Shown: piece by piece, positions 25,003 to 32,642 of the stretch
Numbering within the stretch: the first letter of the stretch is position 1
How the letters are laid out: each line of letters starts with the position of its first letter
Origin: UBA8752 sp002336475
GTDB taxonomy: Bacteria > Bacteroidota > Bacteroidia > Flavobacteriales_D > Sanyastnellaceae
Direction: 5' to 3'
DNA: 64,000 bases
Assembly: GCA_943846755.1 (NCBI GenBank)
Contig: OX044365.1
Coordinates: 124,001 to 188,000, forward strand
Position numbers and translations under genes: made by a program
Notes under the pieces: model-generated
The model's input: only the letters and a program-made list of their open reading frames with translations
Databases searched by the model: none
Told to the model about the DNA's origin: nothing

Positions 25003-27867
25003 GTGATCCAGAATTTCCGCACATTGATGATGATGGTCTGCTCCACCTTGTGGGCATGCAGTGCTGTTGCCCAAACTTCTGATTTTCTGGACCAATCTGA
25101 AGCAGCTGGACTTTTGGGGAGCTACTTGAACCACAGCGCATCTGTGGCGGATTATGACCTCGATGGAGACTTGGATGTCTACATAGGGAGCCGCTTGGCC
25201 TCCAACACCTTGTACAGAAATGAGGGCAATGCCACTTTCGTTCCAGTGGTTTCAGGTGTTGAGGATGAGGGGTTTACCATGGCGACGCTCTTCTTTGATT
25301 ACGACAATGACGGAGACCCGGACTTGCTGAGTTGCAACACCGGCGATGCCAATCATTTCTGGCGCAACGACGGGGGAGGCGTGTTCACGGATGTGACCGA
25401 TGAACTGGGCCTGGGACAGGAGTCTCAATGCCGTGGAGCCCATGCTGCCGACATCAACATGGACGGATGGCTGGACCTGTACATCGTCAATATGAACCAA
25501 CCCAATGCGTTTTGGCTTTCAGACGGAGAGGGTGGATTCACGGATGGCTATTACGCTTCAGGGGCTACGGACAACTTGATTGGAATGGGGGCGCTGTTCC
25601 TCGACATCGAAAATGACGGGGACCTCGATCTCTATTTGACCCACGATGCCAACCAAATGAACAAGCTGTACATCAACGATGGTGAAGGTTTGTTTACGAA
25701 TCAAGCTGAAGCGTGGGGATTGAATTTGCAGGCCCAGGGCATGGGAGTGGATGCGACCGACCTGAACCATGACGGTTTTTTGGACCTCTTTATTTCCAAC
25801 AACCTGCCCAATGACCTGTACCTCAACCCCGGAGCGCAGCCTGAATCGGGCCCCGTGGTCCCATTCGACAACATCACGGAAGATGCAGGTGTGGGTGATG
25901 CAGGAATGGGGTGGGGAACCGTCTTCATCGACCACGACCACGATGGTGAGCGCGACCTCTACGTGGCCAACGAATATTTCTTTTCTCCGTTTCCCAATTT
26001 GCTGTACCACAACAACGGGGACTTGACCTTCACTGACATTGCGGAAGGGAGTGCATTGGAAAGCCCGTTTAGCGGATATGCCACAGTAGTGGCTGACTTT
26101 GATGCCAATGGGGCCGAGGACCTTTTGGTGGTCAATACGTTGGTGTCTGCCAATCCGGGGTGTCAGTTGTTCCTCAACCACGACACTACAAACCATTGGA
26201 TCGGCTTTGAATTGGAGGGGGTGGTTTCGCCACGCGACGCTGCGGGCGCTCGGGTGGTCGTCCATTCCGGTCCGGACTTTCAGAGAACGGACGCCTCTTT
26301 CATTGGTTACAGTTATAGCTCTTGCGGTCCTTTGACGTTCAATTTTGGCTTGGGTGACCGCACGGCGGTGGACAGCGTGGAGGTGTTTTGGCCAAGTGGC
26401 ATAAAGACCGTGACGGTCCAGCCCGATGTGGACCAATATCACTCCTTGCTGGAGACGCCTTGCTTTGGGGTGGAGCCCGACTTGGATTGGCCCGAAACGG
26501 CGCAATTGTGTCCGGGGGATGCCCTGGTGTTGACCGTGCCCGATGGCTGGACCGCTGCGGGATGGACCTTGGGAGTAGAGCACCCAGAGGGGAGAGAAAT
26601 TGCCCAGGAAGGGGTGGTTCAGGCCTTGTTGTCATCGGGCAATTGTTCGGTGCTGTCGCCCGCGCTCGAGGTGGCGATGGTAGAGGCCGTTCCACCTGTA
26701 ATTGTCGCGGATGGCCCTCCGCGTTTTTGTCAGGGGACTTTGCGACAATTGTCGGTGCCCGGTCCGCAGGTGGATGTGCTTTGGTCCAACGGGATAGCCT
26801 CGAACCTTTTGTACGTTGGAAGTTCTGACACCCTGACCGTGACCACGACCAATGTGTGCGGTCACATCGACACCAGCGACCCGTTGGTCATCGAGACCTT
26901 TGAGTCGCCCTCGGTTCCGATTGTAGCCCCAGCTCTGGTTGCTGCAGGGTCGGCGCATACGTTTGAACCCATACAACTCGAAGGGGAGGCTTTGCGTTGG
27001 TACGCACCTTACGGGCCCAACGCTTTGTCGGACCTCCAAGCAGGCAGCACAGAGCAGGTGGGGCCCTTTATCTATCAAGGCCCTGTGTATTCAACGCCTC
27101 CTTTGGGAGCGAGTACTGGATGGTGGGTCAAAGCAGCTGGGATGCGCGATGACCGCCAGGCCGTGGGGGGCAAGGAAGCTCCTTCTTCGGGAGGATTTAT
27201 CGGTTCGGATGCTTACGGTTTGACTTTCGACGCCCACGAGGACATCGTGTTGGACCGCGTGCAGGTCTTGGCAGATGGGTCCGGCCCCCGGACGTTTCAA
27301 TTGCGTTCGATTCAGGCTGAAATTCTGATGGAGATTACCCAAGACCTAGAGCCGGGTTGGAATGCTGTTGAATTGGGATTCCCCATTGCCGAAGGCACCG
27401 GATATGCCCTTTTGGTCAGTGCACCTGAGGTCGGTTTGTGGAGGGACAATGTGGGCAGTGAGCAAGGTTACCCTTATGCTGTGGGCGAGATGGCCACCAT
27501 TACCAGTTCCACGATTCCGAGTTCTGCAGGCGGGGATTATTACTATTTCTTCTACGATTGGGAAGTGTCCAGTCAGGGATTGATGTGCGAAAGCGAGGCT
27601 GCTGCCGCTTACGTCGAAGTGGTGGATGCCATTTCCGGATGCACGTATGCCTTCGCCGCCAACTTTGACCCGCAGGCTTCGTTGGACGATGGCAGTTGCT
27701 TTTTGCAAGGGTGCATTGACCCCGCAGCCCCCAACTACAATCCATTGGCTTCCCAAGACGATGGCAGCTGCGCTGTCACCTGTGACAGTGACCTGAATGG
27801 AGATGGGCAAATCGGTGCACCAGACCTGTTGGAATTGCTTTCTGCTTGGGGCAGCGTCTGTGACTGA
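25003..27867 (+). CDS. Secreted FG-GAP/VCBS and ASPIC/UnbV protein with Cys repeats and dockerin-like end
   Basis: 954 residues. GTG 25003 gives a good signal peptide (MIQNFRTLMMMVC... SAVAQ); ATG 25027 is the alternative. Residues about 45-390 contain at least six FG-GAP/VCBS units with calcium-loop motifs (DYDLDGDLDVY, DYDNDGDPDLL, DINMDGWLDLY, DIENDGDLDLY, DLNHDGFLDLF). These form an integrin-like propeller. An ASPIC/UnbV domain follows (about 395-480, with 'VEVFWPSGIKTVTV'), then Ig-like and CUB-like beta domains. Two GCxxxxAxNxxPxAxxDDGSC units lead to a short C-terminal 'DLNGDGQIGAPDLLELLSAWG' EF-hand-like segment. It is probably exported and surface bound. Why it lies between two histidine-degradation genes is not explained. 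Confidence 0.85.
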   Translation: MIQNFRTLMMMVCSTLWACSAVAQTSDFLDQSEAAGLLGSYLNHSASVADYDLDGDLDVYIGSRLASNTLYRNEGNATFVPVVSGVEDEGFTMATLFFDYDNDGDPDLLSCNTGDANHFWRNDGGGVFTDVTDELGLGQESQCRGAHAADINMDGWLDLYIVNMNQPNAFWLSDGEGGFTDGYYASGATDNLIGMGALFLDIENDGDLDLYLTHDANQMNKLYINDGEGLFTNQAEAWGLNLQAQGMGVDATDLNHDGFLDLFISNNLPNDLYLNPGAQPESGPVVPFDNITEDAGVGDAGMGWGTVFIDHDHDGERDLYVANEYFFSPFPNLLYHNNGDLTFTDIAEGSALESPFSGYATVVADFDANGAEDLLVVNTLVSANPGCQLFLNHDTTNHWIGFELEGVVSPRDAAGARVVVHSGPDFQRTDASFIGYSYSSCGPLTFNFGLGDRTAVDSVEVFWPSGIKTVTVQPDVDQYHSLLETPCFGVEPDLDWPETAQLCPGDALVLTVPDGWTAAGWTLGVEHPEGREIAQEGVVQALLSSGNCSVLSPALEVAMVEAVPPVIVADGPPRFCQGTLRQLSVPGPQVDVLWSNGIASNLLYVGSSDTLTVTTTNVCGHIDTSDPLVIETFESPSVPIVAPALVAAGSAHTFEPIQLEGEALRWYAPYGPNALSDLQAGSTEQVGPFIYQGPVYSTPPLGASTGWWVKAAGMRDDRQAVGGKEAPSSGGFIGSDAYGLTFDAHEDIVLDRVQVLADGSGPRTFQLRSIQAEILMEITQDLEPGWNAVELGFPIAEGTGYALLVSAPEVGLWRDNVGSEQGYPYAVGEMATITSSTIPSSAGGDYYYFFYDWEVSSQGLMCESEAAAAYVEVVDAISGCTYAFAANFDPQASLDDGSCFLQGCIDPAAPNYNPLASQDDGSCAVTCDSDLNGDGQIGAPDLLELLSAWGSVCD

Positions 27868-27903
27868 ATTCGAATTAGTTTGGCGCCCGGAAAAAGCCAA
27901 GCC

Positions 27904-29604
27904 ATGTCTCTACGTTTGATTGAGTGTGTACCCAACATTTCTGAAGGCCGCGACCGCGCCACCATTGATGCCATCGCAGCCGTCGTCGAGACGGTAGACG
28001 GCGTTCGCCTGCTCGATGTGGACCCGGGAAATTCCACCCACCGTACCGTTATCACTTTTGTCGGTCCGCCCGAAACCATTGTAGAGGCGGCATTTAGGCT
28101 GATATCCAAGGCGGCCGAATTGATCGACATGTCCAAGCACCGCGGCGAGCACCCGCGCATGGGTGCAACGGACGTGTGCCCCTTTGTGCCTGTGGCGGGC
28201 GTGACCATGGAAGACTGCAAGGCTGCTGCGCATGCATTGGGCGAGCGCGTGGGAAAGGAGCTGGGCATCCCCGGTTACTTCTACGAGGATGCGGCTTTAA
28301 CGCCAGAACGTCAAAACCTCGCCCATTGTCGCAAAGGTGAGTATGAGGGATTGGAGAAACTCGCGGACCTCCAGTGGAAGCCTGATTTTGGCCCAGCTGA
28401 ATTCAACGAAAGGGCCCGCAAGACCGGGGCCACGGCCATTGGCGCGCGCGATTTCTTGGTGGCTTACAACGTCAACCTCAACACAACGTCGTCCCGCAGG
28501 GCCAATGCTGTGGCTTTTGACCTCAGGGAAAATGGCCGGGTCAAAAGAACAGGTGGGCTCACCGGGCCAGTGGTCAATGATGCTCAAGGGCAGCCCCTTC
28601 GGGAGCCCGGCATGCTCAAATGTGTCAAGGGCATAGGTTGGTACATCGAAGAATACGGGATTGCCCAACTGTCGCTCAACCTCACCAATATTTCAGTTAC
28701 AGCGGTCCACACCGCTTTTGATGCAGCGTGTGAACGGTCGATTGCTCGAGGCATGCGCGTTACAGGCAGTGAGATTGTGGGCTTGATTCCCAAGCGTGTG
28801 CTGATGGATGCCGCAGACCACTACCTGCGCAAGCAGGAGCGCAGCTTGGGCATCAGCGAATCCGAGAAGGTAAAAGTGGCGGTCAAGTCACTTGGTTTGG
28901 ACGACTTGGCGCCCTTCGATGCCCGGAAACGCGTGATCGAATACCTGCTTGAGGATGGCGCTGGAGACACTGCGCCTTTGGCGGGCATGACGTTGACCGG
29001 CTTTGCAGAAGAAACGTCCAGTGAGAGCCCTGCGCCCGGTGGTGGTTCGATTGCGGCTTATGCTGGTGCCATGGGCGTTTCCCTCGGCACCATGGTGGCA
29101 AACTTGAGCGCCCACAAGCGGGGTTGGGATGGCCGATGGGAGGAGTTCAGTGCGGTTGCTGAACGCGGAATGGCGTTGCAAGCGCGTTTGCTCGCTTTGG
29201 TCGATGAGGACACCGCTGCGTTCGATGCCATCATGGAAGCGTTTGGCATGCCCAAGGGCAATGACGCCCAGAAAGCTGACCGGCATGATGCCATTCAGGC
29301 GGCCACCTTGGGCGCTATGAAGACGCCTTTGGAGGTGGCTGAGCGTTCCTTGGAATCCATGGCCATTATGGCGGAGATGGCCGAGAACGGAAACCCCAAC
29401 AGTGTCACGGATGCAGGAGTGGGTGCCTTGTGCGCTCGCACAGCGGTTTTGGGCGCTGTCATGAACGTCAGGGTCAATGCGGCTGACTTGGAGGACCGGA
29501 ATACGGCAGACGCGATGCTCGCCCGTTGTGTAGAGTTGGAAGCCGCAGCAGAGGAACAAGAGCGTTCAGTCCGCGACAGGGTATCTGCAGTACTCGGAGT
29601 GTGA
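27904..29604 (+). CDS. ftcD: Bifunctional glutamate formimidoyltransferase / formimidoyl-THF cyclodeaminase
   Basis: 566 residues. The N-terminal half (about 1-305) is the formiminotransferase, opening with 'LIECVPNISEGRD' and containing 'DVDPGNSTHRTVITFVG' and 'HRGEHPRMGATDVCPF'. The C-terminal half (about 360-566) is the cyclodeaminase, with 'SPAPGGGSIAAYAGAMG'. Together they move the formimino group from formiminoglutamate to tetrahydrofolate, then release ammonia to give methenyl-THF. The fused form matches the mammalian and Bacteroidota arrangement. ATG 27904 (MSLRLIEC) is preferred over the upstream reading at 27880 because family members begin a few residues before LIECVPN. It pairs functionally with hutI. 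Confidence 0.93.
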   Translation: MSLRLIECVPNISEGRDRATIDAIAAVVETVDGVRLLDVDPGNSTHRTVITFVGPPETIVEAAFRLISKAAELIDMSKHRGEHPRMGATDVCPFVPVAGVTMEDCKAAAHALGERVGKELGIPGYFYEDAALTPERQNLAHCRKGEYEGLEKLADLQWKPDFGPAEFNERARKTGATAIGARDFLVAYNVNLNTTSSRRANAVAFDLRENGRVKRTGGLTGPVVNDAQGQPLREPGMLKCVKGIGWYIEEYGIAQLSLNLTNISVTAVHTAFDAACERSIARGMRVTGSEIVGLIPKRVLMDAADHYLRKQERSLGISESEKVKVAVKSLGLDDLAPFDARKRVIEYLLEDGAGDTAPLAGMTLTGFAEETSSESPAPGGGSIAAYAGAMGVSLGTMVANLSAHKRGWDGRWEEFSAVAERGMALQARLLALVDEDTAAFDAIMEAFGMPKGNDAQKADRHDAIQAATLGAMKTPLEVAERSLESMAIMAEMAENGNPNSVTDAGVGALCARTAVLGAVMNVRVNAADLEDRNTADAMLARCVELEAAAEEQERSVRDRVSAVLGV

Positions 29605-29651
29605 TTCAAGGCGTCCTTTGAAGGCAACAAAGGCGACCAAATGAGGAAGGG

Positions 29652-30401
29652 TCAGTCCAGACCTTCTTCAGCTTCTTCGTCCTCTTTGGCGACGGCTTTT
29701 TGCAAGGAACGCACAAGGTGCTCGACCCTTCGTGCGTCCACGGGATAGAGCTCCCCTTCGAACCAGCGGCCTTCATGTGCAACACCTGCGCTGTGCCGGG
29801 CAGAAGCCCGGAAGCAGGAGAGCCCTGCGGTCCACATCCGGGCTGCGCCGCTGGGCAGTACTGCACCTGAGGCAAAAATGTCAAAGTCGGCTTCTGCTTG
29901 CCATCCGATCAGTTTTTCATGGCCTTTGATGGCGTTTCCTGCTCCGGCACTTGAGGCCAAAGCATGAATGGGCAGAGACTTGAGTGTTTCAAAGGCCTGC
30001 TCTGGCTTGCGCACGCTGTCTATCGCACGGCTGACCATGATGTGTTCTCCACCAAAACGCTCAATCGCAGTTTCAATGAGGTCTATGTCCAAGTTGAGCC
30101 GCCCGTCCAGCCCTCCAATCAAGACCGTCGAGGCCCCTTGTGCCAAACTCCATTCCGCATCGTGCAGGATGATGTCCCGCTCGGATGCGGTGTAGACCAA
30201 ATGGCCTTCACGCGGCCGCAATGATACCGTGACAGGAAGATCGGTGGCCTCGATGCAGTGTCGGATTACGCCGGGAGAAGGAGTGACGCCTCCAGCAGTG
30301 TAGCAACCGGAAATTTCTATACGTGTCGCTCCACCCCGTGTGGCACGCGCAACATCTCCAGGGGTGCTGCAGATGATTTGAAGATCAAAAGGTTGGTCCA
30401 T
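29652..30401 (-). CDS. cutC: CutC family protein
   Basis: 249 residues with the CutC TIM-barrel signatures: an N-terminal 'LQIICSTPGDVARATRGGA' stretch, then 'RIEISGCYTAGGVTPSPGVI', 'VTVSLRPREG' and 'GGLDGRLNLDIDLI'. CutC was linked to copper homeostasis in Escherichia coli, but the biochemical role remains unsettled. A -7-like TATCTTGG sits 14 nt upstream of the ATG. A long hairpin lies between this gene and rplS. Confidence 0.88.
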   Translation of the reverse strand: MDQPFDLQIICSTPGDVARATRGGATRIEISGCYTAGGVTPSPGVIRHCIEATDLPVTVSLRPREGHLVYTASERDIILHDAEWSLAQGASTVLIGGLDGRLNLDIDLIETAIERFGGEHIMVSRAIDSVRKPEQAFETLKSLPIHALASSAGAGNAIKGHEKLIGWQAEADFDIFASGAVLPSGAARMWTAGLSCFRASARHSAGVAHEGRWFEGELYPVDARRVEHLVRSLQKAVAKEDEEAEEGLD

Positions 30402-30437
30402 TCGCTCGAGCCAAGATACGCTTTAGCATCTGCTGCA

Positions 30438-30473
30438 AACGACGAAGCCGGCAACAAGGCCGGCTTCGTCGTT
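30438..30473. other. Long perfect hairpin between rplS and cutC
   Basis: AACGACGAAGCCGG (30438-30451) pairs perfectly with CCGGCTTCGTCGTT (30460-30473) around an 8-nt loop. A 14-bp stem in an 88-bp gap just after the rplS stop looks like a transcription end point or a 3' stabilising structure, but neither side has a strong T run. Confidence 0.6.
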
Positions 30474-30489
30474 GGACAGAAGTTCAGTT

Positions 30490-30852
30490 TTACTTGGAGC
30501 CGCTGAAGGAGCGCTTCTCCTTGATGCGGGCAGACTTACCCGTGAGGCCGCGCAGGTAATAGATGCGCGCACGGCGGACCTTACCACGCTTCATCACTTC
30601 AACGGCTTCCAAGAAGGGGCTGGAAATGGGGAAGACGCGCTCGACGCCGACACCAGAGGCCATTTTACGCACCGTGAAAGTCGCTGTGGTTCCTTCTCCG
30701 CGGCGCTGAATCACAGTGCCTTGAAAAATTTGAGTACGCTCTTTCGAGCCCTCTTTAATCTTGTAGCTGACCTTGACGGTGTCACCAGCATTGAACTCAG
30801 GCCACTCCTGAACAGGAACAAGTTGCTGGGAAATTTGACGAAGACGATCCAT
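30490..30852 (-). CDS. rplS: 50S ribosomal protein L19
   Basis: 120 residues. It is a large-subunit protein at the interface with the 30S subunit. The SH3-like barrel motifs 'FNAGDTVKVSYKIKEG', 'RTQIFQGTVIQRRGEG' and the C-terminal 'KVRRARIYYLRGLTGKSARI' are characteristic. It lies 52 nt after trmD, the order common in bacteria. The basic tail is slightly longer than in E. coli (115 residues). Confidence 0.97.
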   Translation of the reverse strand: MDRLRQISQQLVPVQEWPEFNAGDTVKVSYKIKEGSKERTQIFQGTVIQRRGEGTTATFTVRKMASGVGVERVFPISSPFLEAVEVMKRGKVRRARIYYLRGLTGKSARIKEKRSFSGSK

Positions 30853-30904
30853 GACGCGTATGATGAAATAGGTCCGATTAATCGGGGTGCAATATTACGA
30901 CAAT

Positions 30905-31585
30905 TCACGCCTCGTCCAACAGGTCTGGACGAAGCCGTTGTGTTCTTTCTAATGCTTGCTCCATTCTCCACTTGTCGATTTCGGCATGATGCCCTCCGAG
31001 CAGCACTTCTGGAACAGGATGGCCTTGCCATTCTGCGGGTCTGGTATAGACCGGTGGAGCGAGCAAACCGTCTTGAAAGCTGTCCGTAAGGGCACTTTCA
31101 CCATCGCCTATGGCACCGGGAACCAACCGGACCAAGGCATCGGCCAAAACAGCGGCTGCCAATTCGCCGCCACTCAGTACGTAATCACCAATGCTCAGTT
31201 CCAGGGTGATGACCTCCTCTCGAATGCGCTGGTCGATGCCTTTGTAATGGCCGCACAAAAGCAGCAGGTTGCCACTGAGGCTCAGCTGGTTTACGCGGCC
31301 TTGCGCCAAACGCTCTCCGTCAGGTGTCAGGTAGATGACTTCGTCGTAAGTCCTCTGGGACTGAAGGTCTGAGATGGCGTCTACGATGGGCTGAATCGCC
31401 ATGACCATTCCCGCTCCGCCTCCAAATGGCGTGTCGTCGATTTTACCGTGCTTGTCGGTGCTCCACTTTCGAATGTCGTGCACCTCAACTTCGACGACAC
31501 CGGCTTTGCGGGCGCGCCCCACGATGCTTTCGCTAAAGGGACCCTTCAATAAATCGGGTACGGCTGAAAGGATGTCAATGCGCAT
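30905..31585 (-). CDS. trmD: tRNA (guanine37-N1)-methyltransferase
   Basis: 226 residues. TrmD methylates G37 next to the anticodon using S-adenosylmethionine and prevents frameshifting. The conserved N-terminal 'DDTPFGGGAGMVM', the trefoil-knot 'LSIGDYVLSGGELAA' and the C-terminal 'YTRPAEWQGHPVPEVLLGG' followed by 'HHAEIDKWR' are all present. Its ATG is three bases after the stop of the aldo/keto reductase gene, so the two are probably translated from one message, with rplS next. Confidence 0.97.
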   Translation of the reverse strand: MRIDILSAVPDLLKGPFSESIVGRARKAGVVEVEVHDIRKWSTDKHGKIDDTPFGGGAGMVMAIQPIVDAISDLQSQRTYDEVIYLTPDGERLAQGRVNQLSLSGNLLLLCGHYKGIDQRIREEVITLELSIGDYVLSGGELAAAVLADALVRLVPGAIGDGESALTDSFQDGLLAPPVYTRPAEWQGHPVPEVLLGGHHAEIDKWRMEQALERTQRLRPDLLDEA

Positions 31586-31588
31586 GGC

Positions 31589-32572
31589 TCAATATTGAGG
31601 GTGTGATGGGGCATTGTCGAGGATGCCTTCAATCCGCTCCATGACTTCTTCTGTCAACAACGGCACAACTTCAACAGCCTGGAGGTTTTCCTCGAGTTGG
31701 CTGGTCTTAGTGGCACCGAGCAATACCGTAGAAACCCTCGGGTTTTTGAGGCACCAGGCCAATGAGAGTTTGGCGAGGCTGGTTCCCAAATCGCCAGCGA
31801 GCTCACCCAAAGCGGCCACTTTTTTGAGGTTGGAATCGGTCAACAACAGGTCGGCCATCCACTGTAACTCTTCCCTTTTAAGGCGCACATCATCTGGAGT
31901 GCCGCCGTTGTATTTCCCCGTGAGGATTCCAGATGCCAACGGACTCCAAATGGTCGTACCCAAGCCCACGGTGCGGTAAACATCTTCGAATTCAACCTCG
32001 ACTTTTCGGCGCACGAACATGTTGTATTGCGGTTGCTCTACGACTGGTCCAATCAAATGGTGGCGCTCTGCAATGCGGTGGGCGTCCATGATTTCAGCTG
32101 CGCTCCATTCGCTGGTCCCCCAGTAGAGGATTTTCCCCTGTTGAATCAACTGGTGCATGGTCCACACCGTCTCCTCCATGGGGGTTTGCTTGTCTGGGCG
32201 GTGGCAAAAGAACAGATCGAGGTAGTCGACCCGCAGTCTTTTGAGGGCGTCGTGACACGCTTCGGTCACATGTTTGCGGTGAAGCCCGCGCTGGGTGGGA
32301 AGCTGTCCACCTGCTCCAAAGAACACCTTGGACGATACACACCAGGTGTCCCGTGGCCAGTCGCGCTGCGCCAAGAGCCGTCCCATGACTTCCTCGGAGG
32401 CGCCATTGGCATAGACCTCGGCGTTGTCAAAAAAGTTGATGCCCGCATCGTAGGCCATGTCCAGCAGGCGCCCGCTCGTCTTGTCCTCGATTTGGTTTCC
32501 AAAAGTGATCCAACTTCCAAAGGAGAGTTCGGAGAGTTGCAATCCACTGTTTCCTAGCCTGCGGTATTCCAT
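31589..32572 (-). CDS. Aldo/keto reductase (Kv-beta/YghZ type)
   Basis: 327 residues. The NADPH-dependent TIM-barrel oxidoreductase motifs are clear: 'FFDNAEVYANGASEEVMG' (with catalytic Asp and Tyr), 'SSKVFF' (catalytic Lys), 'LDLFFCHRPD' (catalytic His region), 'GTSEWSAAEI', 'EQPQYNMF' and 'STVLLGATKTSQLEENL'. Length and the phrase YNMF place it with the potassium-channel beta-subunit-like group. The substrate is unknown. The gene starts a unit that includes trmD and rplS. Confidence 0.9.
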   Translation of the reverse strand: MEYRRLGNSGLQLSELSFGSWITFGNQIEDKTSGRLLDMAYDAGINFFDNAEVYANGASEEVMGRLLAQRDWPRDTWCVSSKVFFGAGGQLPTQRGLHRKHVTEACHDALKRLRVDYLDLFFCHRPDKQTPMEETVWTMHQLIQQGKILYWGTSEWSAAEIMDAHRIAERHHLIGPVVEQPQYNMFVRRKVEVEFEDVYRTVGLGTTIWSPLASGILTGKYNGGTPDDVRLKREELQWMADLLLTDSNLKKVAALGELAGDLGTSLAKLSLAWCLKNPRVSTVLLGATKTSQLEENLQAVEVVPLLTEEVMERIEGILDNAPSHPQY

Positions 32573-32577
32573 GGTGG

Positions 32578-32585
32578 CGAATTTA
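32578..32585 (-). promoter_or_regulatory. -7 box TAAATTCG, 5 nt before the reductase ATG
   Basis: On the minus strand TAAATTCG is followed by CCACC and the ATG at 32572. It is divergent from ppc within a 70-bp gap, where a weaker TAGTTTTA (32624-32631, plus strand) may serve ppc. Confidence 0.55.
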
Positions 32586-32642
32586 CGGGGGAGGGCCTGT
32601 GGAACATGCGGCGGGTTTCATTGTAGTTTTAGTGCGTCGGCA

